In this document: positions 11,983 through 22,496 of the stretch, one piece after another | Layout of the letters: the number at the start of each line of letters is the position of its first letter | Position numbering within the stretch: the first letter of the stretch is position 1 | Assembly: GCA_017562135.1 (NCBI GenBank) | Contig: QEYB01000778.1 | Location: forward strand, 1-41,390 | Source of the DNA: Dipylidium caninum | Lineage: Eukaryota; Platyhelminthes; Cestoda; Cyclophyllidea; Dipylidiidae | Reading direction: 5' to 3' | DNA length: 41,390 nucleotides | The notes under the pieces: generated by a model | Databases searched by the model: none | What the model saw: only the letters and a program-made list of their open reading frames with translations | What the model was told of the DNA's origin: nothing | Program-made: the position numbers and the translations under genes

Positions 11983-14384
11983 ATGAGGCGTCTTACTTGC
12001 ATTGTGCTCATCGCACTCCTCTGTGTTGGCTCATCTTTCACGCGGTTTGCCGAACGCAAGGAGCCACACGCTTATCTTACAGCTGTACGTGTGCCGACAT
12101 TTCTCTACCTCCCACCAAGCAAACAATTCGCATGTTATCTATGCTCTAGCTCACAGTTGCGTGAAATTCTTTGCTCTTTTCCTTACACCCTTGCACTTTG
12201 ACCGAGGTAACAGGGTTAAGTCAGGCATATGCACAAATGCAGTTGGGAGTGCTTGCGTGGGCACGCTGAATGGTGTGAGGGGAGGGGCGAGACATTGGCA
12301 CACCTTGGCACCTCACCTGCCACGCTCAAAGCTAGCCTGTACAAGATGTTTTCTAATTGCAGCCTGAAATAATCGAGGCTAACGGTTACCAAGCAAACGA
12401 GTACATTGTTGAAACGGCGGATGGATATCTGCTCACACTTCATCGCGTTCGCTCGAAGTCGCCACGGGTAAAGTGTGAAGAAAAGAGGAAGGTGGTGCTT
12501 CTGCAGCACGGACTTCTCGACTCGTCTCACACGTGGATAAGTAACTTGCCTCACCAGAGCTTGGCGTTCATACTCGCCGATGCCGACTATGATGTGTGGC
12601 TGGGCAACAGCCGCGGCAACGCCTACTCCCAACGACACGTGCACCTGGACCCCGCTAATGACGAGTTCTGGGGATTTTCGTGGGATGAAATGGTCGAGTA
12701 TGATCTGCCTCGAGTCGTCGACTTTATAATGGAGGAGACGAGGGCAGCCAAGATATTCTATGTTGGACATTCTGAGGTGAGCACGCATGCTGCTTTGTGT
12801 GCTTGTGGTGGCGAGTGAGGAGGTGGCTGCAATTGTGTGAGGCGGGAGATGTTGAGTGCCTTCTACCTTGTCTACCCTGAAGGGGGCTCAAATTATGCTG
12901 ACGCGGCTAAACAAGGACCCGAGAATGCGTGGACAGTGGCGGCAGTGGCGGCGCTCGCACCACCCATCTACCAGGGCAACGTTACCAGTCCGTTTCATTG
13001 CTTAGCTCCGTTGTGTCTGTCTCTACCAGCGGCATGTCACTTTCTTGGGAGTTGCGGGCGTTTCGTGCCATCTGAAGGTGTTAAACGCTTCCTCGCACAC
13101 TCCACCTCACCGGATCAATTGTCGTCTCCTTTAAATCACAATATCTTCTTTCTACTCAGTGGCAGCGATGCGAAGAACATGAACGCGGTTAGTCACCGAT
13201 TCTCTTCCAGTGCCACCATTACACCCATCCATGATGCTTCAGAGCTTGCTAGATTGGGCCAGGTCGGGTGTAGTTGAGCACTCTTATTTCCTCCCTTGCA
13301 GACACGACTGCCAATGTATGTCGAGAGTGTGGCTGCGTCGACTTCTGTTCAAAACATAGTTCATCACTCTCAGGCGAGTTCTTCCTCTCATTCCACTCTG
13401 CCACAATTTATTGTGTTGAACATGCGAAATGGAGGAGCGGGAGCCGTACACAAGGTCCCATGATGAGGAGGTGGCACGTAGGCCTCTGACCGTGACTCGA
13501 GGTGGTGGCATCCGACCACCGCCTAGTGGCACGACACAGGGAAAGAGCGCAATCATCCGCCCGTACTGACGTACACAAGACCGAAGGAGGGACGGACTCA
13601 GGTGGACTCCTCTTGGCGATAATCGGCGACCCCTACTTCAACGCTTTCATGTCGGTTTTGTGTGCGACTGAAGAGTTGCTATCTGCAGCGCTAATCCGTG
13701 ACAGCTTGTTCCTGCTTTGGGGTCACTTGTGTGGGCATTAATTTAGCGAGTGTTTGATGACGGCATTTTGCTCTTAAGTGCGACATCGAGATTTGCTGAT
13801 GTGAAAGTGGCGAGGGCAGAAGATCTGTGCGTAAGTGAACTTTCACTTGTCGAAGACCTCCACATATTGAATTGTTGTCGGTGATGTGGTCACACGAGGG
13901 AAAATTTCGCTTGGGGAGAATAGCCTCGTGGCGTCGTCAGCGGCAGCAACAACAACAACAAAAGCAATAGCAGCAGCAACAGGGGCGAAGGCGTTTTCGC
14001 CACCATTAGTAGGCTGCAATGTTCCCCGGTCATACTGACCAGTCTAACACCTTCTCAATCACATTGTAGGGCCTGTGGCACGGACGCTTAGAGGCTTTCG
14101 ACTTTGGGGAGGCAGGCAACATGGCAAAGTACGGTCGAACCACGCCTCTCTCTTACGGATTAGATGCGATTCGCGTGCCTGTCACTTTGTACTTTGGAGG
14201 ACGTGACCACCTCTCAACGGCTTCTGCTGCAAAACGCTTTGCGCACGAATTGACGCGATGCGGGGCATCCAACGTGAACGTCGTTTATGTGGACGATTAC
14301 AATCACTACGACTTCGTGTGGGGTCTGGAAGCTCACTCTTGCCTCTACAAAAACATTTTGGCCTCCTTTCAACGTGTCCACTAA
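11983..14384 (+). CDS. Lipase copy B, lysosomal/gastric acid lipase family
   Basis: Secreted or lysosomal alpha/beta hydrolase expected to cleave neutral lipid esters. Exons: 11983-12084, 12363-12776, 12883-13187, 13302-13373, 14070-14384, all phase 0. The ATG is followed by a hydrophobic signal peptide ([13 protein letters not shown]). The N-terminal lipase-associated region ([17 protein letters not shown]) and [13 protein letters not shown] follow. Catalytic residues, counting the expected 402-residue product: Ser171 in GHSEG across the exon 2/3 junction, Asp344 in GGRDHL and His377 in [10 protein letters not shown]. Spacing and length fit human LIPA and gastric lipase (about 400 residues). 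Exon 3 is 305 nt instead of 306: one G is missing near 12936 relative to copies A and C, which shifts the frame. The exon 4 donor is GCGAGT, a GC-type site. No AATAAA lies close to the stop; the nearest seen is at about 15325. Confidence 0.85.
13940..13981. repeat. CAA/CAG tract in intron 4 of copy B
   Basis: AGC/AAC triplet-rich run, mirrored at 25516-25557 with the same length in both arms. A shorter, diverged version is seen beside fragment D (about 22590-22615). Confidence 0.75.
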
Positions 14385-16746
14385 CACTCTGTCTTCTGCC
14401 AAATCTCTGCCTCCTCCTCCCTCGCCCTCTTCTCAATCGAACTTCTAACACTTCAAATTATGCCTTTCTGATGCCGCTACGCCAAATACTGTTGCACTCA
14501 GGCTGTCGATCAACTATGCTCCTCGAAGCTTGGTAACAACTGATCAACAACACTGAGTTTGACAACGTGCTGATACATTCCCTCCTCCATTCTCTTATTC
14601 ACTGGCAAAGGCTTGCCATCTGCTGCTCTCCATGATTTGCCGAACTCTGCAAGTGGCCATATTCTGGGCATTGTGTAAGGCTGTAACACCGATGAGATTG
14701 TCACACGTCGTGTTCAGACATAAGCACTGCGAAGTGTCTATTGGTATCGGATGGTGTGTAAGTACTTCTTCCCCAGCCACAGCTAAGAAGTCGGCCTCCA
14801 CGCAGGTAGCTCCTCGTAGAAGGCAGAGACACGAGGCCCTGCTTGTCCAGGCTAGACAGTACATCAGGCCAAACGAAATGGCACGCATGTCGGTCACCAC
14901 GCACTGCCCCCTTCTTCAGCTTCACTCTGTTTGCCCTCCGACTCACTTGCTGGCCTGTCCCCAACTACCGTGGATTAAGTCGTCGCGTCGTGTACCAACT
15001 GCGTGGGTGTTTCACGGGTGAGAAGTCGATGTTGCATAGGGAATTCCCGTCTGCGTGGCGGTGACAGTGAGCTCCTGCGTGTGGTAAGGAGGTGCCGCAT
15101 TTAGCGAGTAAACGACATCCCCCTCCGTCGTTAGGCAAGGCCTATCTATAGTGCCTTGCCCTAACCCCTGGTTGCCTGCATGAATGTGCTGACCCATCAC
15201 TCACCCAGCTTATGACGACTTCCAGCATTCAGTGTCCCCTTATGCTAACGGCGTCTTTTGCAAGTCATCGCACACCATTCCGCGCTACTCATCGTCATGC
15301 ATCTCACCTCACTGCTGTTGGTACCAATAAAGTCGTTCCGATGCGTCGGGCGCATTGTGGTGTGACTCACGAGTGATGGGTGGACACCTCCCCACTTAGC
15401 ACGAGGCGGGTGTTTACCTGACTGCAGTGCCTTCTCCCCTTCCATCGCCTGGCAGAAGTGCTTCTCAATGACATGAGAGGCATCGAAGCATGTATTCTAT
15501 CACTGGAGGACAGACCACTTCTCTCCCTATATACCTCCAGGTGCCACGCCTTTCCCCAATCACCCACTCACTTTCACTCGCCACTTCGACGTGTGCGTAT
15601 GTGCTAAAAAACTGTCTGCAATTCATGTCAACGTCGGGATGACTGCACGCGCACAATGGGGTCAGTAACGCTGTCCCAACTGGCAATCATTCACCATCGT
15701 CGAAGTCGCCCTGCCAAGGACACGTTGTCCGTGTTGACAGAGAGCTCGTCCAGATACTCACAAAAGTGCCTCCCACATGTTCTCGGACTGAAGCCTCATG
15801 AGGCTGCAGTCAGAAGGTCGGCTTTCTGCGAGCTCGCTCGCTTTCTGTGTGGTCTTTCTTATAAGCCTTAGCGCCGAAGAGCGGCTTACCACTGACTGAG
15901 GTGCTGGCTCAGGAGCACCACTGGCTGCAATGCTGGAGATCTTCCCAGCTCAGTGAGCGTACAGCTGACAGTCGTGACAGCAGTCTGGGGAGAATGTGCG
16001 CCGTCTGCCGCCTTTAGTAGGTGCCTCGGCCCGCCGCTACTGTCCTGACCTTTTGAAGCCGCATCTCTGGGTCCCAGTTCAAGTAGTAGATCTGGAGAGT
16101 CTGACAGCGTGAGATGTGACACAAGTGCACGGCAATACCTGCCTTTTACACCATTAGGCACTCAGACAAAGGCAGCAAGGCTCCGCATTCGACGACACTT
16201 ATTCGGACCCACGGTGACACTTTCCGAGGCCGAGGGTGACGTCACTGCATTGGCACACGTGTCATCGCTCTGTGTGGTGTGCACACTCCTCACTGCCGTG
16301 TCTACCTTCGGTAGAACAATCAGTAACTCACTCTGTTAGCACATTTATTTACCCACACCGAGAAGTGTGCTACCGTTGACTGGCGCACTAGCCCAAGGAG
16401 GAGACACTATTGCCTTCAGTTGTGACAGCAGGCGTGACAGTATTCATGCCTTCTTTAGCCTCCAAAAGTCTTCTTCGTCCTGTCGTATCGAAGCCATCAT
16501 CTCTGGGTCCAAGCATGAATAGGCATCCTCCGAGGCAAAGGCATAGGTAGAATCCGCAGAGGATCGTGGTCGTGCGACCTCACATGGCTCACAGCTGTCT
16601 GACTCGGTAGAGACTCGCCCCCTACTTCTCGCTCTGTCAAATTCGGTGGGTCACTGTTGACTCCCTAGTGAGACAGACAACGCAGTGAAAAACGGAGTTT
16701 TCATAAAATGCATGCTGATGCGTTTCACTGAGTTGCGAGATATGAC
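14385..16746. other. Noncoding 3' flank of copy B
   Basis: No gene is evident in these 2.4 kb. The stretch holds an M module (14690-14822), an AATAAA at about 15325 that is a distant polyadenylation candidate, and from about 15860 sequence related to the 3010-3330 and 35040-35370 parts of the Q blocks. Open frames here are present in both arms only because the arms are nearly identical, and none has protein-like conservation elsewhere. Confidence 0.55.
14690..14822 (-). repeat. M module downstream of copy B
   Basis: M copy with the core GCGTGGAGGCCGACTT on the minus strand, about 300-440 bp after the lipase stop and antisense to it. Mirror partner 24676-24807. Confidence 0.6.
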
Positions 16747-17720
16747 ACCCTCCTACTACTACTACCACCATCACTTCTTCTTCTTCATCTTCCTCCTCAT
16801 CTTCTTCTTATTCCTTGTGTCCATGTCTACGTAGATGTCGGGCTCTCGGACGATCCGCTGAGTCGACTCCTCAAACGCCTCTAACACTGCACCAAACCTA
16901 ACATCCACACATCTACTTTACCTTCCCCCCCCCTCCCCCGCCTCTAAAAGCGCAACTTATGTAGTCATGCTGCTTCTCCTCCACTTCGCAGATTCTGTCC
17001 CCTTAGTTCACATATCATCTGTACTAATGGTCTCTTCTCTCAACGTAGCCGTCACGTATACTTCGGCTCGGTAGTCCGGGACAGAGAGGTCACGCCGCGC
17101 TAACCCGTAAGCGGGGAGTGTGGCAGGTCAGTCATCGACTAGGTGTTTTACCAAGATGGTGCTTAGGCAGCGAGGCAGTGCCACCCACTGGAAGTGTTTC
17201 ACTGTGGTATGGATTTAAACGAAAGTGGCATTACAACTGATTGCTCTACGTGATGGCATAGAAAATGCAGAGGTAATGACGTCCTCTGACCTTCATATGT
17301 CTACATGTGTGCTGAAGTGTCTTCGCATTGCTGATAAGAACGAATGTCATGGCGCTGAATCAAAAGGACGACTGCGGCCATTCCGAATTCCTTGACTTGG
17401 ACTCTGCATTTCAGTAGTGCATGCGAGTTTCTGTGGATGTGAGTGTGTGTGTGTACGTGCCGCGATTTCAAATCCAACGTACGTACAAGTTTGATTGCCG
17501 CGTCTCCACCGATTAGCCGGAAGAATGCAGAATAATGGGAGTAGAGACAAGGAGAAAGGGAAGTGCCCTGGGTTTAGCCACTTGGTTTCCGAAATAATGG
17601 ACCGCTTGGCCCCCACGGATAGTAGGAAACCAGTATTAACATTTGCTCTGTCTTCCGAGGCATGGTTTCCTACTCATTGGTCAGAAAGACCGTGTGTGAG
17701 GGTTAATTGGGGATCCACAG
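16360..17720 (+). repeat. Diverged Q-family copy across the arm/spacer border
   Basis: Resembles 3030-4420 in the same order: TTGACTGGCGCACTAGCCC near 16376 matches 3052, the CGCAACT-AT-TAGTCATGCTG region near 16950 matches 3549, and the GCCGCGTCTCCA region near 17500 matches 4196. Only the first 390 bp belong to the palindrome arm (mirrored at 22751-23140); the rest is single-copy within the arms. The arm boundary therefore falls inside this repeat. Confidence 0.55.
16752..16815. repeat. Pyrimidine triplet tract at palindrome inner boundary
   Basis: CTA/CTT/CTC-rich triplet run starting where the left arm stops matching the right arm. The equivalent place on the right (about 22690-22750) is purine-rich, and a similar CTT-rich tract follows the same motif (GAGATATGACA) at about 10640-10690. 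Confidence 0.7.
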
Positions 17721-19916
17721 TGAGAGTAGAAAATATCTGCACCCGTTTGCAAGCCGGCGTCCATCTTTCGCGGTTCCGAACGACGAATGCCTGTTTGTCC
17801 ACAATAGTAAAGTGTGAATGCTTTAGAGACCCATACCCACGAGAGTGCACTTCGGCTGTTTGTGCGTTCATGTCACAATCATGGCTTCCAACATTCTCGC
17901 CCGCCACCTCTAAACCTGCAGCCGCGTCACTGTGTAAATAGGTGAAGTGGTTTCCTGCTACAGGACGCCTTGCACACAAGACTGTACTCCATTGCAAAAG
18001 GCCGAGATCGAGCGAACTAAGTCACTCGTCACTATAGGTTACCTGAGGTATTGGCTAAACAAGGGCACAGTTCACTTGACTCTTTCTTCCCTCCTAAATC
18101 AATGAAGCCTTTGGACTAGGAGAACATAGCCTCTGTGCCCACGGCAATGAGAAATTTCAAAAGAGATTCAGAGTCACATCTGTGGCACCAGAGATTAAGT
18201 TGGTCGCAACAAGCGCATTTTCCCCTCGGAAAAAGCCGCTTAGCTTGGCAACATTAATAGAAAACAGGGAGCGTTTCGTTATACCACCCCACCTGCGATC
18301 AGGCCGTGAACTGAGGCGGAAGAATGAAATGTTTGAGGCGGGTGTAGGTAGAGGAGATTTAGTCACCTTTCCGGCACCCAATCTGCACATTCCGACTGCA
18401 GCTGAACTGTGTCTCACGCCTTGTGCCGCTTTTTTTTACCACATGCGGCGAGTTTCATGATGTTGCCCTACTCATTGGCGAAAGTCGCATAAATGTCAAG
18501 TGGCAGCGTACACTGGCCATTCCTCCATCCCCGCGCCAGCCAGAAACCCAAAAACCGGATTAATGGAACGCGCTTTGTGCCCATAACATGGCATAAGGAT
18601 TGACGCCTAATTGCTGGAGTGACCCACACGATGGATCACGGAAATGGTGTGCATTTGAGTGAAGGCAAACGGCTAGCGCGATCCTAGTTCAGATTGAACC
18701 GCTCTAGCGCATGGGTGCTCGACCTCGGCAGCGTCCAAGTTTATGATTAACGCGAAGGAAACTCGTGCTTTACATCACGGCGATAGTGAGCGCAAATGAG
18801 GACGAAGGTTTTCATTTAACTTGACTGAGACGGAGGAGAGGGTCAGAGGGGCAGAGGGGAGTTGATGCGCCCAACTCTGCAACGGGCAGCAGTGGTGAGA
18901 GTGACTAATCACTGCCGTCATCGGTGGACAGGTGGACTGGGAACCGAGCCTAGGTGCCAGTGGAGGAGGGTTATTGCCTTGACCTCGAGTTCAGTGCCTT
19001 TGATGTGTGGCGCTGTGGTGCCATCTCTTGTCTCGGCATATTCGCTTCACGGGACGCTTCCAGTGGCGCCACTTCTGATTAACTGTTTCATCCTACAAAC
19101 GTGTGTACACCTCAGTGAGACATCGCGCTCAGCTTGGTGTGGACACGGAACAGAGCATCGGTTTTCAGCTTTCCCCACATATGACGCAAAGGCCTCAAAG
19201 TGGCTTACTGCTCGTGTGTGGCATACACGCTACACGTAGTGTTATCTGGTTAGGGGAGATTCGAGAACTATTCTTACGTGTTCACGGACGCGAGAATGAA
19301 AAATGAGCGGGAAGCAATCCTTGGGATCATCTGTTGACATTAGAACAACAAGAGGAAACTACCTCGAGCGTTCTCACCTACCACTTCTGTACCAGCATCC
19401 CCGGCACTGTGTGAGGAGGTGGGGTGGCCAACTGGTATGTTGCGTCTAACATCAACATGGGTCGACGACGGCAGTTGCTGACGAACTAGGGGACAAACAG
19501 GCATTCAACAGCGACAATAAATGGTTGCGCAGCTGCGTAAGCTTGTTCCAATTAACGTAGCTCTCGCGTGTGCTCGCGCAACTAAGGGGAAATAGCGCGC
19601 GGTCAGATATATTTAAGAAAGCTCGCGACGCGGTGAGTTGGTTGGAGGAAAAAAGACCGACGATGGCGAGATGCTACTCTCTTCCTCGTGGAAGATGAAA
19701 GAACGAGAACACGACCAGCGTCAGACTCTAAGTGCACAGAAAGAGCTATGATTGCACTGAGACTGGAGGGACTGGGGTGCCTGTCAAAGTAACTTATCAA
19801 AATGCCCACTGCCATTGCCATAAGGGGCAGTGGACGAATCTTGCTTACTTACTTATTTACTTACTTACGTACGTACGTCTCTCCCCATCCCCATCCCCAT
19901 CCCCATCCCCACCTCT

Positions 19917-19992
<76 letters not shown>

Positions 19993-22226
19993 ATGCTCTG
20001 CTTCACAGCGGCTGTACCTCAAACGCACTGCGCCTCACACTGGCCAAGGAAAGAGTTGTGAAGAGTCGCAGAGAAAAAGCACGGCTTACGCCGCCCGTAC
20101 ATCCCATCGTTGGAGAGCTCATAGTCTCGCGCTTCACCGCGGCACCACGAACTACTCGTCTGCGGGGTCCGCACGCACGAAACACTCAACACACTGAGTG
20201 TACCCACGGGCAATTGGTGATTAAAAGCGCCTTACCTGTTCTTCGGCGACGAAAGGACGCTAACAAGAGGAACGGCGACTGACTGTCTCATGTTCGCTCA
20301 ACAAATACCTTTAGTAGTATCGCCTTCGTATAATTATGTGACCTCGTACCCTATTAATTCTTTAGGCACATATTTCATTTAATTAACAGTTTCGTAAAAA
20401 TTGCCCACAAATTGACATATACGCCTCTCTGTGCGCTGTGCGGACTCCTTCTTGCACTGTCCAATCTGCATTAAAAGATCAGTCACTCACTCTGTTAGCA
20501 CATTCGTCCCCCTTCTTAATCTCTCGCCAAATGCACCTGGCTTTCTCGCTTTGTGGCCGAAATCCCCGAGCATTCCATTCTGCTTCCACTAGCGCAAGGA
20601 CACTCAAACTGCCCCACAGCGAGCCAGCGTACCGTGAGTGAGGAGGCATTACTAGCTGCTCAGGTCGCATGTGCAGGCTTGCTAATGCCCAGGCCGAAAG
20701 TCCTCGCTACTGCCAGCGCCATCTCCTCTGGGCACTTCTTATGAAGCTGTGTTCAGCACTGAGATTAAGCAGATGTTGCAACTTCCAATAAGAAGCCGAA
20801 TGTCGTAGAAATAACCTCTCTGCTTCCATTATTTCAGCACGTAGTGATGCACGGACAACTGGGAAATTGCGTTTGTGCACGTAGACGAAGCACAGTCTCC
20901 CAACTCACGATGGAATACAGGGGCAGACATAAATTAGCCTGGGTCAAGTGTTGTCAGATTGTCGTTCACGCTGTTGAGCGAAAGAACATCGCGGGTAGAA
21001 TGCTCAAGGGAAGCCGATTGGTTGACCAATTGCCGGCCTGAAGTTTTGACCAATGAGCGCTGGTACGACTGCAAGGTATTCGAAGGTGCGGAGTTTCACT
21101 GCCTCAATCGCTCACTCTTCCCGATTAGACGGTATAGTCTCCGCTACTGAAACCCTCCCGCATTACGGGCTCATATGAATTCTTTGGCATCTCATTTCAT
21201 TATAGGCGCTTTTATACCTATGATTACTTGACAGTATCTCTCAACTCCCTGTTATTTGCGTAAAAGGCCGTGAAAAAGCAGCATATGCCTCCATTTCCAC
21301 CGCTCTAACCATTCGCCCTCACACTCCCGCTCATTGAGGAGGCTTGAATTAGGCGGGATTCGTGAATGCAGTTGTGGATAGCGTAGCCCTACAACCGGCG
21401 CCCTTCCCTTATGAAGACTTGCCTCACTCTACGCAACAAGTCACCATCGGTGTCTTCTCAATGGCCATCGTTCATGGGAGCCATTGGTGCCAATTCTAGT
21501 GCATTTAGCAAATGATGTCACCTGCGATTAAGGAGAAGTCCATTTCCTCGGCTCTAAATGCCTTCATTCGCAGATAGCGGGATGTCAACAAGGCAACCTG
21601 GTGCGGGACTTTTCCATCACCGTGCCTTCTCGCATTGCTCATTTATGGCTGTTGCTTCGGGGGAGAAAAGACGAATTTGGGATGTCCGTAAGGAGGTGGG
21701 TGAGGAGAAGGAGGCGCCCAAATGGCATGTTGCCACAAGGAATGACAGTAAGGACGGTGGGTAAAGGTGAAGCTCATGGCGTCTGAGAGAGGCTAAGGAT
21801 GCTCACTTTATGTACCTCTTTAGTGACACACGAGATCAAAGTAGGTGATGAAGAGATGGGGTGTTTTTCTTATCCTCCTGTGGTAATTCAATGCGACACA
21901 TTATTGACACGTCTACCACGAATGAATTAGGAGCGCAAGGCACTTTCAACTTGTCCTCTTTCACTCTGCTTCAAGTTATCCAAGTCATGCGAGATTTGAC
22001 TTGTCGAAATATACTCCGTTGATTTTTAGTCGAAACCATCACAGACCTTGTTACACCGTTGCCTTGAGGCTGGCAAACGGACGGACGTTGCAGTGTTACA
22101 TAAGCCACTCCGCATTAAACATCTCTCCTTATCCTAGTATTGGACTCGCCCCATCATCTCGGATGAAGAAATTGCAAAAGTGTTGTTCTGCATAAAGCTC
22201 AAATGGAAGTTCTCCGCCTCGCGACA
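17721..22226. other. Palindrome spacer, no gene recognised
   Basis: Most of this interval is single-copy within the window. I see no convincing coding exon. Recognisable items are the compound microsatellite at 19844-19992 and a fragment at about 20430-20510 that resembles 16260-16350 (both end in CTCACTCTGTTAGCACAT). Stretches at 20340-20440 and 21170-21300 look like weak relatives of each other. Some genes with short or unfamiliar exons could be missed here. Confidence 0.5.
19844..19992. repeat. Compound microsatellite
   Basis: Consecutive blocks of CTTA, TACG, CCCCAT, GCCT and CCAG units within about 150 bp. Three overlapping open frames through it translate to low-complexity peptides and are artefacts of the repeat. 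The tract begins about 95 bp from the geometric centre of the palindrome (19748). Confidence 0.9.
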
Positions 22227-22496
22227 TCATGTTGCGGGCGGCAGCAACAGCGCCACCAGCGGCAGACGGATGCATGGCTCAGAAGCCGGTAGTTCTTTTA
22301 ACATTTTTACCCTTTCTTCCTGTTCAATGTGTCTCACAGAAGACGCCGTTGAGAGTTGGACACGTCCGCCAGAGTACAAAGCGACAGGCACGCGAACCGC
22401 ATCTAATCCGTAAGAGAGAGGCGTGGTTCGACCGCACTTTACCATGTTCCCTACCACACCAAAGTTGAAAGCCTCTAACCGTCCGTGCCATAGGCC
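22227..22496 (-). pseudogene. Lipase copy D, exon 5 fragment
   Basis: Starts at an AG acceptor and reads as exon 5 of the lipase (GLWHG-like start, YGLDAVRVPVALYSGGR). The catalytic Asp position is Val (GGRVQL). After LSTASSVR the sequence departs from the other copies, and the frame ends at 22227 without the catalytic His region. About 120 bp of intron 4 flank, including the M/B-like acceptor region, is shared with copies B and C. No upstream exons are present, so this is a dead fragment left in the spacer. Confidence 0.65.

Larger units (their letters stand above)
8556..16746. repeat. Left arm of inner palindrome
   Basis: This arm is the reverse complement of 22751-30965. Paired coordinates sum to 39497 through 13000-16746, to 39495-39499 around 11240-12200, and to about 39521 at the outer end, so very few net indels separate the arms. 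From 11241 inward the match is nearly perfect; from 11241 out to 8556 it is clearly more diverged but still continuous. The arm carries lipase copy B, a head-to-head lipase relic and three M modules. The inner end at 16746 lies at the start of a pyrimidine-rich triplet tract. Confidence 0.85.

Noticed and set aside
17495..17941. 148-codon open frame in the spacer
   Set aside because: Overlaps a diverged Q copy; the homologous stretch at 4100-4560 does not keep the frame.
19844..19992. CRISPR-like array
   Set aside because: The repeats are 4-6 base units without spacers, in an animal-type sequence.
19732..20282. Three overlapping frames of 109-150 codons
   Set aside because: They translate the compound microsatellite into low-complexity runs; being open in three frames at once is an effect of repeat unit length.
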